DNA of 64,000 nucleotides from Heliocidaris tuberculata (Eukaryota > Echinodermata > Echinoidea > Camarodonta > Echinometridae), in contig CM046832.1 in NCBI GenBank assembly GCA_025618425.1, positions 72,033,196-72,097,195 on the forward strand, in the 5' to 3' direction. Below, one piece after another: positions 34,557 to 48,000 of this stretch. Position 1 is the first letter of the stretch. The number at the start of each line of letters is the position of its first letter. Both the position numbers and the translations under genes were made by a program. Below the pieces are notes generated by a model that saw only the letters and a program-made list of their open reading frames with translations, had not been told where the DNA came from and made no database searches.

Positions 34557-37500
34557 GGTGATGGAGGAAGAAAGGCTATTTGGTTTGCACAAACTTGATC
34601 ATCATGACAATTTTGCAGCTACAGGAGCACTTCTAAAACCCCAAACTTTATAATAAATTAATATCATATTTATGTTGAGGTAACCAAGATGTGAAAAGGG
34701 GATAGTCAGATAAACATGATGTCACAGTCCCAATGTAGACCGAGTGACGTGTGAAAATGTCCAGTTTGAATTGATTAACGGTTGAATATACATGTACACT
34801 GTATACCGAAAGCAAGTACCAAAAGAAGGAGGTCGCTCCTTGTATTAAAAAGAGAATAGTGCATATATCGTAAGATTTTGATAAAGTAATACTTCAGTCA
34901 TATTATGTACATGTACACTGTATAAGAACAAATGGGAGTGATGTCCACCATTACATCACCTATTTGAAATTGCCCTACGTATAATAATGAGCAATTTTTA
35001 TTACATCAAAGATATAGGGTTAGCAGTGTTAGAATCGGGGTTGGGAATGGATTTTAGGGGGGCGATTTGGATTAGGGTAGGGCTCCAGGGTTGAGGTTAG
35101 AAATTCGGTTCTTCTTCTTCTTCTAGTAATCTTCAAAGGGCTATGCAGCCTATATCACGAAGATGAACTAAGGTTGCAAGCGATGCGAGGAAGAGAACTT
35201 GGTTTATTGAGATTTATTGAGATGAAAGATGCTTTAAGAGTAGTGTAGAAATTTGTCGTTATGAACAAGCACGCTATACATTTTTTTTTTTGTCTTGTAG
35301 GCTAGATAATTTTCTGACACAGTATTAATACTTGAAACTACAATCGTAAAAATTAAACAAAATACCTTGGCTTGCTGCGTTTAGACCCAGTGATGACTAA
35401 AAAAGAAGATAAATGTAACATATTTTCTGAATGATATTGTGTCAAAGTTGAATCAACCGAATAATGCACCCCGCAACACTCAATCTGTTTAGTATAATTA
35501 GATCACGGTAGGTGTGATGATTTCACACTTGTTCAAGCTAGCGGGTGGAGAATTGTCTGTCCTCATAAAGACGTGATTAAATTATGTTCGATGAGTCAAT
35601 GAAGCTATAAACCACATAGATAGGTTAGAATGATGATACATCCAAGAAAGGAAGCCTCCTTCAGCCTGTTATAATTTTGTCATAATTGTCTAGAGTAACA
35701 TGAGCGGTTAACCATGAATAATGATGAGGTGGCATTTGGTCCCCTCCATATGTCCCCTTCCATTCAACCCCGTGCAAAATACGAGAATGCGAGTCAACTC
35801 CACTGGCGATAACCATGCATTAAACGAAATTACACTTTTTTTTTTTTTTGGCTATAACTTTTATAACATGGAAATAGTGCCTAAAGTTTTTACTAACCAA
35901 GACATTTCTATAAAACTTGGGTGTCACACTTTGAAACACATATCAGATTAAACAAATTATCACTTCTTCCTCATGATCAACAGAATGTTGATCATGGAAT
36001 CACATCAATTAATTTTATATTAGTTTAATTTATTTCCCCCCCTACTATAATAAGCAAATGAAGTAATTGAATTGCGTTAATTGTCATAAATACTTTATTG
36101 CACAAAATTAATCATAAAGATGCACATTAGGCGTATAAGGCGGGCTAGCGCGTGGGGTAGCCCCCCCCCCCCCCCCCCAACGAAAAATTTGTAAAGTTCC
36201 GATATTCACACAACCATTATACTCGGGCAGCAGAGTGCTCGAATATTATATTAGGGGAAGTGAAGTGGCCGAACATCCTCATATTTGGGCAGCAAGGTGC
36301 CCGAATATCCTCATATAACAATTATAACAATTTAATTCTATGAAGAGCGCTAACGCACCCTTCATGCTAATAAAAATTCTTTCATTTTCAAGATGATAAA
36401 TATAGTGGCCTCGGAAATAATTTGGTAAGCAGAAAAAACAACAACACACAAACAACTTCAGAGGTTACGGGTACTTGGAACGTGAGATTAGTTTAGAGGA
36501 AAGTTCTTTCTGATATTAACTTGGTTTTAAAAGAAGCATACAAATTTAAGAAAGAAATCAGTGAAAATTTGAGCAAAATCCGATAAGAAAATTATGAATT
36601 TTTGAAGTTGTAATCAATCAAACACAAATTGGCAACTCCGTGACGTTTTTTCGAGCTCATCTCCCACAAGTTGCCCTGTACTGAAAAAAAAAAAATCATA
36701 AATTTTCAATTTCTCTGTAAATTTTTTTTGTCATACATGCACCTCATCATTTCACTTATGCTTTTACACAAAACCTGTATGATACAAATCGATTTCCTCA
36801 TCAAAAACAAACTAGAACTTTAATTCGTCACTGAAGACGAATTAGGTGGTCTGTCTGCCCGTTGGCAGATTACTTTGTAAGATGTGATAATATTTGTGCA
36901 AGATAATAATCCTGCTAATGTTGACAATGAATGGACGGACGATTTCATATTGCATTATACATGGGAGATTAACCCATACATGTAGGTTTAATACACGACA
37001 GGCAATCAGATTTTGCATAGGGTTGTACACAAACTACTTTACATTCAATTAGACATAACACTCAAAATTTAAAAAAAAAATTATTACATTGTTTGTGATT
37101 GCACATGTTATAGTAGTCGAAGCAGATGGTACAATAAAAGACAAAAAGAAGGGGGGAAAAAAATTGACCCACCGGGGTTCGAACCTGGGTCAGCGGGATG
37201 GGAGGCAAGTGCTTTACCAATAGACCCAAACTTTTGCAATAGAGATAACACGTAGACCAAAATCGGGATTCTCAAATTACATTTTGTACTTTAAAAAAGG
37301 GCATGATCCCGACATCTGATCAAAAAATAGAGAGAACACTTGTGAAAGCTTATAACATACTAAAAGTCAGATAAAAATTGAGCAGAAATAAGAGAGATAC
37401 AGCTCAAAGAAGACAGGAATGCATAATCGAGATTTGAGAAAAAGTCATGTCCCATAGAGAATACACGCAAAATATGAAAAATTGACATGCCTCCTTTAAT

Positions 37501-40500
37501 CGCACAAATACACCGTGATCCCTTTGTCAAAATGAAAAAATATCAAAATTTGGAAGAAAATCGACAACTTTTTACTGAAATATTGTCAAATGATTAATTT
37601 GACAATAATTTAATTATGACGTAATTTTTTCAAAATCGAGTTTTTGAGTTCATACAAATATGACGACGTTCCGATCGATCGACCTCCAATTTTTTTTCAT
37701 GAATTCATATCTACAACTCATAGGCTTTCAGAAAATGTACAAAAATTGGGGGGGGGGGGGTTGTAGGCATGCATTCTGACGAGCTATTGCGGATTTTATA
37801 TAGAGATATTTTTACCACTTTTTACATTATATTGCCCATTGACGCGCGCACGAATTTTAAAGTTTGACGCGCGCGTGTGGCATTATAGAAGGTCGAGAAT
37901 GACTGTAAATGGTTGGAAATTGTCAAGAATAGTGTCAGGAATACAAACCATGGGGGAAAACGGCGTTTTAACGTTCTGTACGCGCTGCGCGGGCGGACGC
38001 GCACGCACGGAAAATTTTGAAATGCTTAAAATGTCCTGAACCGTACTCTAATTTGATTAAAAAATGATTTTGAGCATTTCTAAGTTTTGACGCGCGCGCG
38101 GATTTTGCTGACATGTTACATTGACCCCTGACCTGAAGTTCATGTGTGTTAAATATGCTTCATTTTTGATGACTCGTTATGAAGATATGATCGATAATGT
38201 GATTTCATAAAATGGCGCCTAGATGACGTCACGATGACCTGATGACCTTGAAAAAGATGCCCGACTTTGATCATAATTATAGGACCTGATAACTGACGAA
38301 AATTTGAAGAAAATTGACTGAGCAGATTTTCGGAATCATGGTAACAAGAAAGTGCCGGAAAAATAAAAATAAAGAAAATTCTGACGAAATTAAGAGGTGA
38401 TCTGTCTACGACAGACCACCTAATAAAATCAAAATTTATGATTTTTTGTGCACGGAGCAAATGGGAGAGGAGCTCGCAAGATACGTCACAGAGTTGCCAA
38501 ATTGTGATGATTGATTAAAACTTTAAAAAAAAATCATAACTTTCTTATTTCTTATCGGATTTTGGTCAAACTTTCATTGACCTGTTTCTTTAATTTTCTG
38601 CTTCTAGTAGAGCCAACTTATATATCAGGGTGGACTTTCCCTTTAAAAATGTTGGATATAATACGAGTAGTACCTTATGCTTAATTTGATGAAATGCCAA
38701 AAATATAGGGTGACTATATTAGCCACAATCAAGGCTGACGCCAAACCGAATGGAAAATTAAAGAATATGCCTTTTATTATTTTTAAAAACATATTCAAAG
38801 TTAACCTTTTGTATCTTTTCTAATACACCTGTAAATTACTTTGTCTAGTATCTAATGCATATCGTTTTTATTTCGAATACGGATTTCCTCTCATGCCCCC
38901 CCCCCCGAAAAAAAAATAAGAACGTGGTACACACCTTTATATCAACATCATGTTCTATGAAAGAGCAATGCCACCACAAAAACAAGAATGATAACCATTC
39001 CGTTCATGTTGGAATAACAGCGCGTGAAAGACAAAGGTCCGATCCTGCGGGGACATTTTTTCCCATCATTGCATTTTTCGGGGGGGGGGGGGGGATTCAT
39101 TATGTACAGTAAGAATTAAAAACAAAACAAAACAAAACAAAACAAATGGCAAATAGAATAACACGTAGCATGAATGGGAAGAAGAAAGATCGAAAGTTCA
39201 GTGGCATTAGTGTCCTGTTTAATTCATTCATCCATTTTGTCATGAACGAAATGGTCTTACGTGTAAACTAGTAATATTGTTGCTTGGTGAGACACCTGGA
39301 TGGTACATGCATGTTATTTCAAAGACATTCTTTTTGCAAGTTAGTGGTACATGTACCAGGGAGGTGAAAGAGAGACCTCCCTGCATGTACATGTGAACTT
39401 GGAAAAGAGGATGATGATGACTAAGGGAACGACAGTTATTTCACTTTAAAAGTGATAACATAGATGTGTACTTTGTGTGATCTTCGATTAGCGCTGCAGT
39501 ATTCTGAGGTAGATCGTTTTACCTTCAGCCGAGATTCTTTGATGAATTAACCAACGACGAGACACCTTAAACATAGAGCTAGACAGAGACTACCAACGTT
39601 ATACTATGAAATCAGACATGACTTACCGGTCAATAAACTGCTTTCGTCCTTCAGCTGCGTATCCTTCAGATGACTTGGGCAGGTCGCCGGGTTTTTACTT
39701 GAAGCTATCAATTGAGTAATCTCTCTCGTATACAAGTTCTTTTATGATTTTCGGAGGCGCGTCATTTCGCCTTGAATAAACAGTAGGCACAATTCTTAAG
39801 CAAAGAGTATCATAATAACGACAAGCAATGGTTGCTAAAGTAGGAAGGGTTAAGAGTGCTTCTGTAGCGGGTATTTGTTTAGTCCTATTTTTGCTAAGTT
39901 TGTTCGACGTGGATGCCATTTCGTCATTCCATGGAAACGATTCAGAAATGTGGAGCCTGCTTAAATTGATCTTATCACTTGACTCTTTCGTGTATGTACA
40001 GTAGCATGACTGTGAACTTCATTACGGTGATAAATAAAATTGGAATGACGGAATGTTGTACGTGATGGACGTGACATGCTTGAATATCTTTATTTGACAA
40101 ACGTAGCATCATGTGATCAACTCTGATGAATGGAATAATAAATACTATACCCTCTGCGGTTATCCCCCACCCCCCGCGAACAAGTTACTACACCCGGATA
40201 ACCATGCTAGCTGCGTCCAGATCATGCAGATAGGCCTATCAAACCTCCCAACAACAACTAGGAAAATTATCCTGAATAATTTTAGTATGTGTGTAATAGA
40301 CCGGTTCTGTAATGTATTCAAATTTTTGTACATTTCTTCTCTGAGCACCTAGTGACGAGCTATTCCATTAACCTGATTTTTATAAATGAGCCTCCGTGCT
40401 TGGAATCCACTTTGCATACATTACTTGTTGCTATGTCCGGCAAGCTTTCAGGTTGTCAAGAACAACCTTTGTTTCAAAGGTATGTATAAAATTTGTATAC

Positions 40501-43500
40501 ATTATCGAAGCGGTCTATTGCTTTGGGTGTCGTTATGCGAGGGGGTAGTTTCTATGCAGTCGTTCGGATTATTAGTCCGGGAAAAGCGGAAATAGCTGTC
40601 CTAGGGGATAGTTGTCCTGAGTGGTTTTGGGTGGGATATTTGTCCTTTTACGAAATGAATTGTTTTTGCTGAAATTGTGCTAAGTGGATTCTCAGATGTG
40701 TATAATATCTTTCTCGCAATGAAACGAATTTCTTCAGCTGATACAACTCGAATCTATATGCGTGGACGTTGATCATCATTTTCATTTCATTACCAACATG
40801 ATCCACTTCCGAAGAGAAGAGAATGTACACCTTCTATTCAAGTAATTCGTAAATTCGCTTTGTGTTTAATATATCCCGTCCTAGAAATTTCCGTAAATAT
40901 ATAAAAACAGAAAAAATTTGGGATAGAGATGTTCAGATGAATGATGAATTCCATCGCTTTTAAAATGTTAATATTTGGTCTTACAGAAACTTCGCCAGCA
41001 GCAGGCGAAGTTGATCTGGATGAATTACCACGCCATGATGCATCCTATGAAAAAACCCCTGTTTCCTTTCGACGAAGCTCAAACATTGCGGAGGAACGTT
41101 GTAGCTAACGTGTGCAGTTCACTTGAAGATAACTTATACGACGCCAAAACCCCCATCCCCGGGCATCTCCTTGTCGATGATAACCATAATCTCATCTTTT
41201 GTCAGGTATGATTTCTTTTCATTTGTAAGGTTTAATTTTCTTTGCACTTTGAATATCTTTCTTTCCGTCTTAATGCGCTTCTTTAACTGGTCCGTGGCGT
41301 AGCTTCATCCTCCCAATGAGGGAGCACTGGCTGACCTGGCGGGAGGGGGATGGGGATGGGATGGCCGGGGGCACATGAACTTTTAGGTGAGTGAAATGCC
41401 AAAGAACAACGCCTCAGCTTAAAGAGAGTTTGTGAGATTTTCCCCTTCTCCCTTTCTTCTCGTTTCTTCACCTGTTTACCATTTACCATTAATTTTTTTT
41501 TTTTTGGCCATTCGATTGGCGGGGGGGGGGGGGGGGGGGTGCCCCAAAAGAGCTACATCACCGCTTCTGGTATTTCTGTTTAGAAAAGTGCCCCAGACGA
41601 AGGATCTTACTTGTTTTGCATCTTACCAACTTTGTCCTCTTATATGCCCACTCGGGTTTGAACATGACGTGATTCCGTTTTGCCCTGGTCTGCCCCATTT
41701 TTTAAGGGCACCTTTTCTTTATCCAAGCTTTACATACGTCGGCACCGCCTTGGTTAAAATCAGCTTTGGACCAAAGCAGTGTTAATTTGTTTGTTTTTGT
41801 TGTTTCTTTAAATTGTATAACATGACTGAATGAATAAAATACATACAGTGGGGAATCATATAGGATATACAATTCAGTTGATATGCCCAATAGCGTACAA
41901 CTTCCGATTCTTATTCTCGCGTTTATGTTAAAACTCTTTGATAATATAATGTGATAACCATGATAATAATACTAATAATAATAATACTGGTAGTTGTCCG
42001 TCACGTCGTGCCGCCCCTGACTCTCCAAAATTATTACCTCAATCAAAGCCGAGCAGCCAAAAATGTAGCGCTCTGGCATATCGGGTACCTGGGCGGAAAG
42101 TGGCAAACTTGGACTAATGTCTTGCCAAAATTTGAAGTGCCGGACTGGGATTCGAATCCTCAACCCCTTGATTGAGAGTCAGGTGAGAGTACCACTATAC
42201 CACCACACCTCCACCTTATCTCCATCTTCCGATTTTTAAAATGTTTAATATTTGGTCATATGATAGATTCGTAAAGTAGCTTCCATCACCTGGCGTCATG
42301 TCCTTGATGAAGCAGCAACCAAGAAGGGCAGTCACAAGATCAGACGCCTGAGTACTTACACTACAGCGGAGAGAGACTACAGACTGAACCGCTATACGAA
42401 GGTCAGTGTTCTTCCGATCATTACCAGATTTTATTTAGTAAAGAGATTGCGAGGATAGGCAAAGAACGACGTAGAATACATTTCATGCGTGCGTCCCCCA
42501 AATGAGCAGGGTTAAAAAAATAAAAACAAAAACAAAAACAAAACAACTTGATAGTTTCGAAGTGAAATAATTATTTACATGTTAATCTATTTCTGGATTG
42601 AAGCAATGATAAAATGTATGTAAGTTTACATACCATGTTTTTCTTTTTGTTTTCATTTGGTTTAAAATATGAAAACATATTTCCTCATTGGTGGACAAAT
42701 TAGAAATGAAAACCAAAAAAAAAGGAATATCGGACATGAAATATACATGTATTGCGGTAGAATTCCAATTGGTACCAAGCCTAGCCCGAATAAGCATTTG
42801 GATTTTCGGTACTAATAATCGGTGGCTCTTTCATACATATTGCCTACACATTGAACTCGTGCTTGTGTGTGTGTGTGTGTGTGTGTGTGGGTGTGTGTGT
42901 GCGTGTGTGTGTATTTATTATTATTGTTTCACGAGTTGATTGTAAAACAAAATCTTTTGGAAGTATAAACTGAAAGATTAGGTTTTCTTTCTTTTTCTTT
43001 TTTAAAATTTTAAATCTGATGCATATGATCAGTTAGCTTGGTATTAGATATCCTTCAAAATGTTTTGACATTATTTTCTTAGAATCATTCACCTGTTTAT
43101 ATCCTAGTTTTCTGCTCTACCTGCTACATCATGCTGGCATTCCCAAATAATAGTATGGTTGCCTTTTCTTCTTATATTTTGACCCGTTGAATCCAAGATT
43201 ATTTCATCAAAGGAAAACTCGTATAATTAAAAGCATCCCGTGGCGAATTTTGCCCAGAATCACGAAACTCGATATTGTCCACACATGTGGGGGCGGGCAG
43301 GCAAATGTCGGGAGCATATTTTCAATTGTGACATTGTTTGTTTTCGTCTCGACTGCCAAGTGGATCTTGGTTCGAAGTAGCTGTAACGTCAATAACCTGA
43401 TAGAGACGTCGATCCTTCCTTAGGATTGGGAGAGAGGAGGCTGATCGGAAGTACATGTATTCAAAGCATAGATTACCTTGTTGGCTTGGATGCGGGTGGG

Positions 43501-44647
43501 AAACTTCCCCGAAGCCCTTACACCTATTGATGCCTTGTTACATAGTTCCACTGTTGTGAAGTAGAACTAATTTGCAAAGCCATCTTGTTACTCCACCTTG
43601 CTTTTTGTTGTTGTTGTTGTTGTGTGTGTGTGTGTGTGTGTGTGTGTGCAATGGATCATTTGCAATGTAGTAGCTTTTTTTCTTCTCCAATCTTCAGATA
43701 TCCTTCTGAGTTGAAAGAAAGCTAGCGTAGCTATGATCAAACATAATTTCATTTACTTCTGTTATAAAAAAAAAAGAAAATTAATAAAGTTAAAAAAAAA
43801 AAATAATTCCAGCATTGCCTATTCATATAAGTGTTGATATACAGTACATGTACATGCAATATCCCCTCGACGGTTGCAAGTCCCCCCCCCCCCTCAAAAA
43901 AAAATAAATACAAAAGATAATAATAAAAACAGATATGTAGGCCGTTAATTTTTGTTGGGGATATGCCACTGTTAGTCCCTAAAATTTCTTTATTTTTTGT
44001 CATGACACTAGATTATGTTCGTCCGAGAACCAATTCTTCGTGTCATCTCTGGATGGTACGACAAATTCATCATGACCAACGATCGTGATCAACTCCACTA
44101 TGTAATGCGCTATGGATGTGACATCGCGCGTCGAGCTCGTAAGAACATCAGCGACATCAAGCTTTGTCGACACGACGAACACGATGTTGATGAGGAATTA
44201 ACAGCAGCAGACTTGCTTTCAAGACTCAAAGAAGCTCGTAATTTGAGGATATCGTTCGAGGAGTTTTCCCGGTATCTGATCACTGGACCTGTGGCCATTA
44301 AGAACGACATGCACTGGGAAACCTACCACTCCCGCTGTCAGCCTTGTCAGGTGATTTATTTATTTATTCATTTATTCATTTACTTATTCATTCATTTATT
44401 CATTTATTTTTTTATTTCTGCATGGTTTATGATGTTATCATGATGTGGAATAGTCAAACAAAAGTATCGACTTAGAAGGTAGCTACGATCATAATACATT
44501 TACCTCTTTTATAATTTACAAATACTGAAGAAACACACAGAGTTAGGGCCATGTAAGTTTAAGGATTGGGATGTTGTCACACCTATACCGTTCAGTCTTA
44601 TATGTGTTCTTAAAGTGGAGGAACACAACAATATTAACAGAGTTGAC

Positions 44648-44694
<47 letters not shown>

Positions 44695-44704
44695 GGATAT
44701 ACAG

Positions 44705-44738
<34 letters not shown>

Positions 44739-44750
44739 AATGGATATACA

Positions 44751-44792
<42 letters not shown>

Positions 44793-44844
44793 GGATATAC
44801 AGTATATACATATATATATATATATATATATAAATGGATATACA

Positions 44845-44890
<46 letters not shown>

Positions 44891-44930
44891 GGATATACAG
44901 TATATACATATATATATATATAAAATATAC

Positions 44931-44961
<31 letters not shown>

Positions 44962-44978
44962 TATACTATATATATGTG

Positions 44979-45011
<33 letters not shown>

Positions 45012-48000
45012 CTATATATATGTGTATATACTATATATATAATTTATTTGTGAGAAATACAATGAAAATATGTACATAGTTTTTTTCTACAAAGGATAAT
45101 CAAATGTAAAGAATTAGAACAGGAGAAATTGAGGAGTAGCCCGTACCCTGCTTAATTCATTTTACGATGCTGTTTACATACCCATAACTTTACACTAAGA
45201 CATTACAATATGAAATATAGGGTAGAATCAGAGAATTGTACAATATGAAAAATGTTTTGTCAGGTACAATATATGTCACTCTGTATAATATGCCAGTATT
45301 TCGGGAAATTGGCGTCGAATATGTGTTGCAAATGATTACTCCAGATGAGTTGCTCATTAATGCAAACATTAAGAAAGTTTGTGCACGTCTTTCTTTCTAA
45401 TAGGACATCATTAAGTTTTACACTGAGATTTAGCTGATCACAAAACTTCCTACCTTTGAAGTGAATATAATTCGTTTTTGACACATTGAGAGCTAGCATA
45501 TAACTTCGAAATATATTGGATAATTTAGTTAGTTCATATTAGTGGTGTTTTAAGAGATATTAATATCAAGATGAGATAAGAAAACACTTGTATCATCAGC
45601 AAATAGTATGCAAATCAACATGGCTGATACATTACAAATATCATTGATAAAAATATGAAATAACAGCGTGCCTAATATGGAAACTTGCGGTACATAAATG
45701 ATACATTAGAGTTAACAAAGTTATAACATGTGTATTGCCTCCTCTGGGAAAGATAACTGGATAACCAATCTAATGCAATGCCTTTCACTCTGTAATATTC
45801 TAAATTTAGTTTACATAGAAGAATTTAATGGTAAAGAGTGTCAAAAGCCTTGCTCAGATCCATGAACACACCAATAACATGCTCACGAGCCGCAAGAGCA
45901 CTAGAATTTCAACATGATAAAATCTACTTCTAAACAATTTAAAAGCATTTTCAACATCATTGTATTCCAATACATTAGACCAGTCCTCTGCCAAGTGATC
46001 ATCATCTAAACAATAAATGTTGTCTTCGGTAAAAATTTGCTCTCGTACATTTTCCTTTATTTTTGTAAGCCCGTTAATTTGTAGATCATCAATCATGCAC
46101 AACACAGGTAGATAATCAGAAATTTCAAAAACAGAACAAACCAGATTGAGAATTAACCTTTTACAGTCTTAACAATAATTTTATTCAGAAGCGTTGACCG
46201 GCTATTTATTCTCGTTGGCTTATCTATCATTCCACTAACTGCTCAAGGCATTTAAATCAAGTATATTTTGGATATCAGCGTTCTTTGTCTATATTAAATC
46301 AATTATCACCCATAACAGATATATTTGATGTATTAATTGCTAACATCAGAGATTCAAGAACATTAAGACAACTGTAAACATCAAAGCTAGGTCTATATAC
46401 TATATGCACAATGAAATTTCCCTCTGCAGGCATCCCAACCTCTATTAAGAGCTTTGCACCTTGACTTGGGAAAGAAAGATCCTGCCTGATTTTGAAAGAC
46501 AATTTTTAAAAAAATATACAAGAGAACGCCCCCCCCCCCCCACCACGTCCACTGTGCCTGTCTTTACGAACTAGTTTATAACACTGTATGATAATCGTAA
46601 AGAAAGGGGGTGAACTGGCATTCAACCATTGTCTCAGAAATACCTATTACTGAGCAATTAAATTTCAACTCTTTCAAATATTTTGGAGAGGCTCCTGGGC
46701 CCCGTTGCATAAAACTTACCATTAATGGTAACTCTGTTTTCAATGGTAACTACCATAATAACATCACTCAACAGCTAATTAAAATCAATGTTTCAATGGG
46801 AGGTACCATTGATGGCAAAGTTACCGTTAATGGTAAGTTTTATGCAACAGGGCCCTGGCATGAAAAAAACAAAAACAACAACAACAAAAAACATTGTGAT
46901 TGATGAGAACGTTGTGCAAAGACAGGGTTAAATTCATTAGGGACATAATTTTAGAATCACTGTTTGTTGTAATTGATATTCCTCTAAAATCATTTAATGA
47001 ACAAGGTAATATGCCAAATAGTCCCAACATTTCCATTTGTGGCAAATAAGGACATGTAATCCAACAAAGCATAAAAAATGAAAGAAAAGAAGGAAATAAA
47101 AAGGCAGAAACAAAGGTTAAATGGAGATTGTCAACAACAAAAAAAATGGTTAAAAAAAATTAGAAAAGGTGATACTCTATCTACTATCAGTACATCCGAC
47201 CACCTATCTGTTACAGTATGCTATTATATCCTATAATTGCCCATAACCGAACATAAAATTATTTCACAAATAGCCTACCATACACCGCCTCCGTCCCCCG
47301 GGTTGCCGTATGAAACCCGTCACCCGCCATGACACTTCCTCCTTCCTGTTCGCACCCATACGAACAAGACGTTTTTCGTGATTGCTCCCTAAATCCGTCG
47401 CCATCCGACGCAGATTACCAACAATCAGGCCAGTTCTTTCCATTTTCTATTCTTTTGATTGTTGTTTTAGGCTAGCAATTCGTTTTAGATACTTTGTATC
47501 GGCGGAAAAGGGGAAAATCAGGCTTTTGTTTCGGCTTTGTGCCGACTTCGTTTGAGTTGCGTTGCTTCACACACACTGTGTGTTGTATGCACCGCGGCTT
47601 CGGAGCGTGGCTTGTGCTGGCTCGATTCTCCCCTGTTCTGCTTTGCCTACCATTGTACGGCCTTCTGGTCGCTTTTGTTTAGATTTTTCTCCTCTCGTTG
47701 GACATTTAGTAGTCCCGGGAGTTAGTTTTTTAGTGTTTTCCACCGTTTGGTTGAAATTGGAAACATTGAGAAAAATTTTTTGTATGGCAGGCCAAATGCC
47801 GCCAGATTTGATTTTTCGCCTATGGCAAGCCGCCCTGTCCAAAATGCACATCATTTATGTAGACATGGGTTTCTGGGCTGTTTTGGTACATGTTTTAATT
47901 TCATGTTCTTTCCTAGGCGTTTGTAGCGCTCTGCCGTCAATGTAGATCTATCTTGTTGGCACAGCGCTCTTTAATTCCCGCCCCTTGTCTTGTACACAAA

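Noticed and set aside
42130..42211. A functional tRNA gene on the - strand (also 54060-54135, 60010-60082, 37163-37227)
   Set aside because: A and B boxes are present but acceptor and anticodon stems pair poorly, and SINE body sequence follows.
44543..44985. Several open frames over 90 codons rich in Tyr and Ile
   Set aside because: They lie wholly in a TA microsatellite, where both strands stay open by composition.
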